Virus record (IMG/VR): IMGVR_UViG_3300030518_000026
Coordinates: 1 to 31,079 of that record
DNA length: 31,079 bases
Source of the DNA: a virus
Reading direction: 5' to 3' (one strand)
This document shows positions 30,601 to 31,079 of this stretch, one piece after another. The notes under the pieces were generated by a model. It was not told the origin of the DNA. It was given only the letters and a program-made list of their open reading frames with translations, and searched no databases. Each line of letters begins with the position of its first letter. Position 1 is the stretch's first letter. The translations under genes and the position numbers were made by a program.

Positions 30601-30985
30601 CCAAGCATGGCTGGCGGCAGGTAATACGCCGTCCAGTGCTCCAACGATCACTCAGACGCCCTCGCAACTTGCCTCCGCCGCTCTCGTTTCCGTTCCTGTG
30701 ACGTTCACCACGTCCACATCTCTCAGCGCGACATACGGCATATCGTCGGAGGATCGGATGGACATGATGGCAGAAATGGCGGAACTGGCAAAAGCGGCAA
30801 CATTCACCAACGGCACCACTTCGATTGCGTGGCATGACGTGTCGGGAAATGCTCACACGATGAACCTGGCGCAATTTTCCGCTTTCGTGAGTGCCATCGG
30901 CACCTACGTCACGCCGTTGCGCGCCATCGTTAAATCCAACTCAGGCACCGTCCCGCAACCCGAAGCGGTGACGGTGAACGCATGA
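30500..30985 (+). CDS. tail fibre assembly-like protein (DUF4376-type C-terminus), 161 aa
   Basis: The opening [40 protein letters not shown] matches the tail-fibre assembly proteins that help fold the fibre tip. The C-terminus (residues about 85-160), with [40 protein letters not shown], resembles the DUF4376 domain in such proteins. GGAG 6 nt upstream. The first third shares the AT-rich base composition of the fibre tip, as expected if tip and chaperone moved together. Its stop overlaps the next start by ATGA. Confidence 0.8.
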   Translation: MSTGYQLTSGLSVIRLVDGATIPNSPSNIDWQEYQAWLAAGNTPSSAPTITQTPSQLASAALVSVPVTFTTSTSLSATYGISSEDRMDMMAEMAELAKAATFTNGTTSIAWHDVSGNAHTMNLAQFSAFVSAIGTYVTPLRAIVKSNSGTVPQPEAVTVNA

Positions 30986-31079
30986 GCATCCCGGCCAACG
31001 GAACATTCAGCAACGGTATCGCGGTTATCTCGGGCGACGAGCTTAATACGTTCGTCCAAGGCGATCAGACAGCCGCACA
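30982..31079 (+). CDS. second tail fibre, N-terminus only (runs off the window)
   Basis: The 32 visible residues begin [29 protein letters not shown], closely matching the start of the first fibre at 29089 (pattern P-N-T-SNG-V-SGD-L-TFVQG). So the phage carries two fibres using the same attachment domain. The start overlaps the previous stop (ATGA). The rest is outside the window. Confidence 0.85.
   Translation, partial: MSIPANGTFSNGIAVISGDELNTFVQGDQTAA

Noticed and set aside
1-31079. CRISPR arrays, insertion sequences, attachment sites
   Set aside because: No regularly spaced direct repeats with unique spacers, no transposase and no att-like duplication were seen.

Overview
The window looks like one continuous piece of a short-tailed dsDNA phage (podovirus-type) or a closely related prophage. 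A large terminase, portal, scaffold-like protein, HK97-type major capsid protein, head-to-tail adaptor and gp10/gp12-like tail-tube protein lie in the usual virion order. They are followed by three large ejection-type proteins and a fibre module, and there is no tape measure or sheath gene. Gene ends and starts overlap (ATGA, TGATG, TAATG) along most of its length. GGAGG-type ribosome sites, moderately high GC and proteobacterial-looking families suggest a proteobacterial host, possibly an alphaproteobacterium, but nothing here fixes the genus. No endolysin, RNA polymerase or DNA polymerase gene is visible, so the genome extends beyond the window.

Layout. Positions 1-2860 are a leftward operon of small unknown proteins with a DUF932-type protein and two CCA-encoding tRNA genes: Arg (UCU) and a CAU-anticodon tRNA, probably Ile2. 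A divergent control region lies around 2861-3003. From 3004 all recognised genes point right. Positions 3.0-6.7 kb hold a zinc-ribbon protein, a HTH regulator with operator-like repeats, an APS-kinase-like P-loop kinase coupled to an HxGH nucleotidyltransferase, a serine recombinase and small proteins, one of which resembles a detached recombinase DNA-binding domain. Positions 6.7-8.8 kb hold a TPR-glycosyltransferase and three small proteins. Positions 8.8-21.5 kb are packaging, capsid and tail-tube genes, interrupted by about 1 kb without a convincing gene (13875-14929). Positions 22.0-23.5 kb are an accessory cassette: sulfotransferase-like, GNAT-like and cupin proteins. Positions 23.5-28.5 kb encode ejection proteins, 28.5-29.1 kb small and holin-like proteins, and 29.1 kb to the end tail fibre, fibre-assembly protein and the start of a second, paralogous fibre.

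Two things stand out. First, the 13.9-14.9 kb gap is packed with perfect or near-perfect stem-loops and carries a 22-nt inverted repeat (20 pairs) about 620 nt apart. Several stems contain U-G pairs that only work on the + strand. This suggests a large structured RNA inside the virion operon. Second, the APS-kinase-like, nucleotidyltransferase and sulfotransferase-like genes could together form a phage-encoded sulfation pathway. The tip of the first fibre and the start of its neighbour lie in a sharply AT-rich block, a sign of recent receptor-module exchange. All functional calls are from reading the sequence and recalled family motifs; no search was run.
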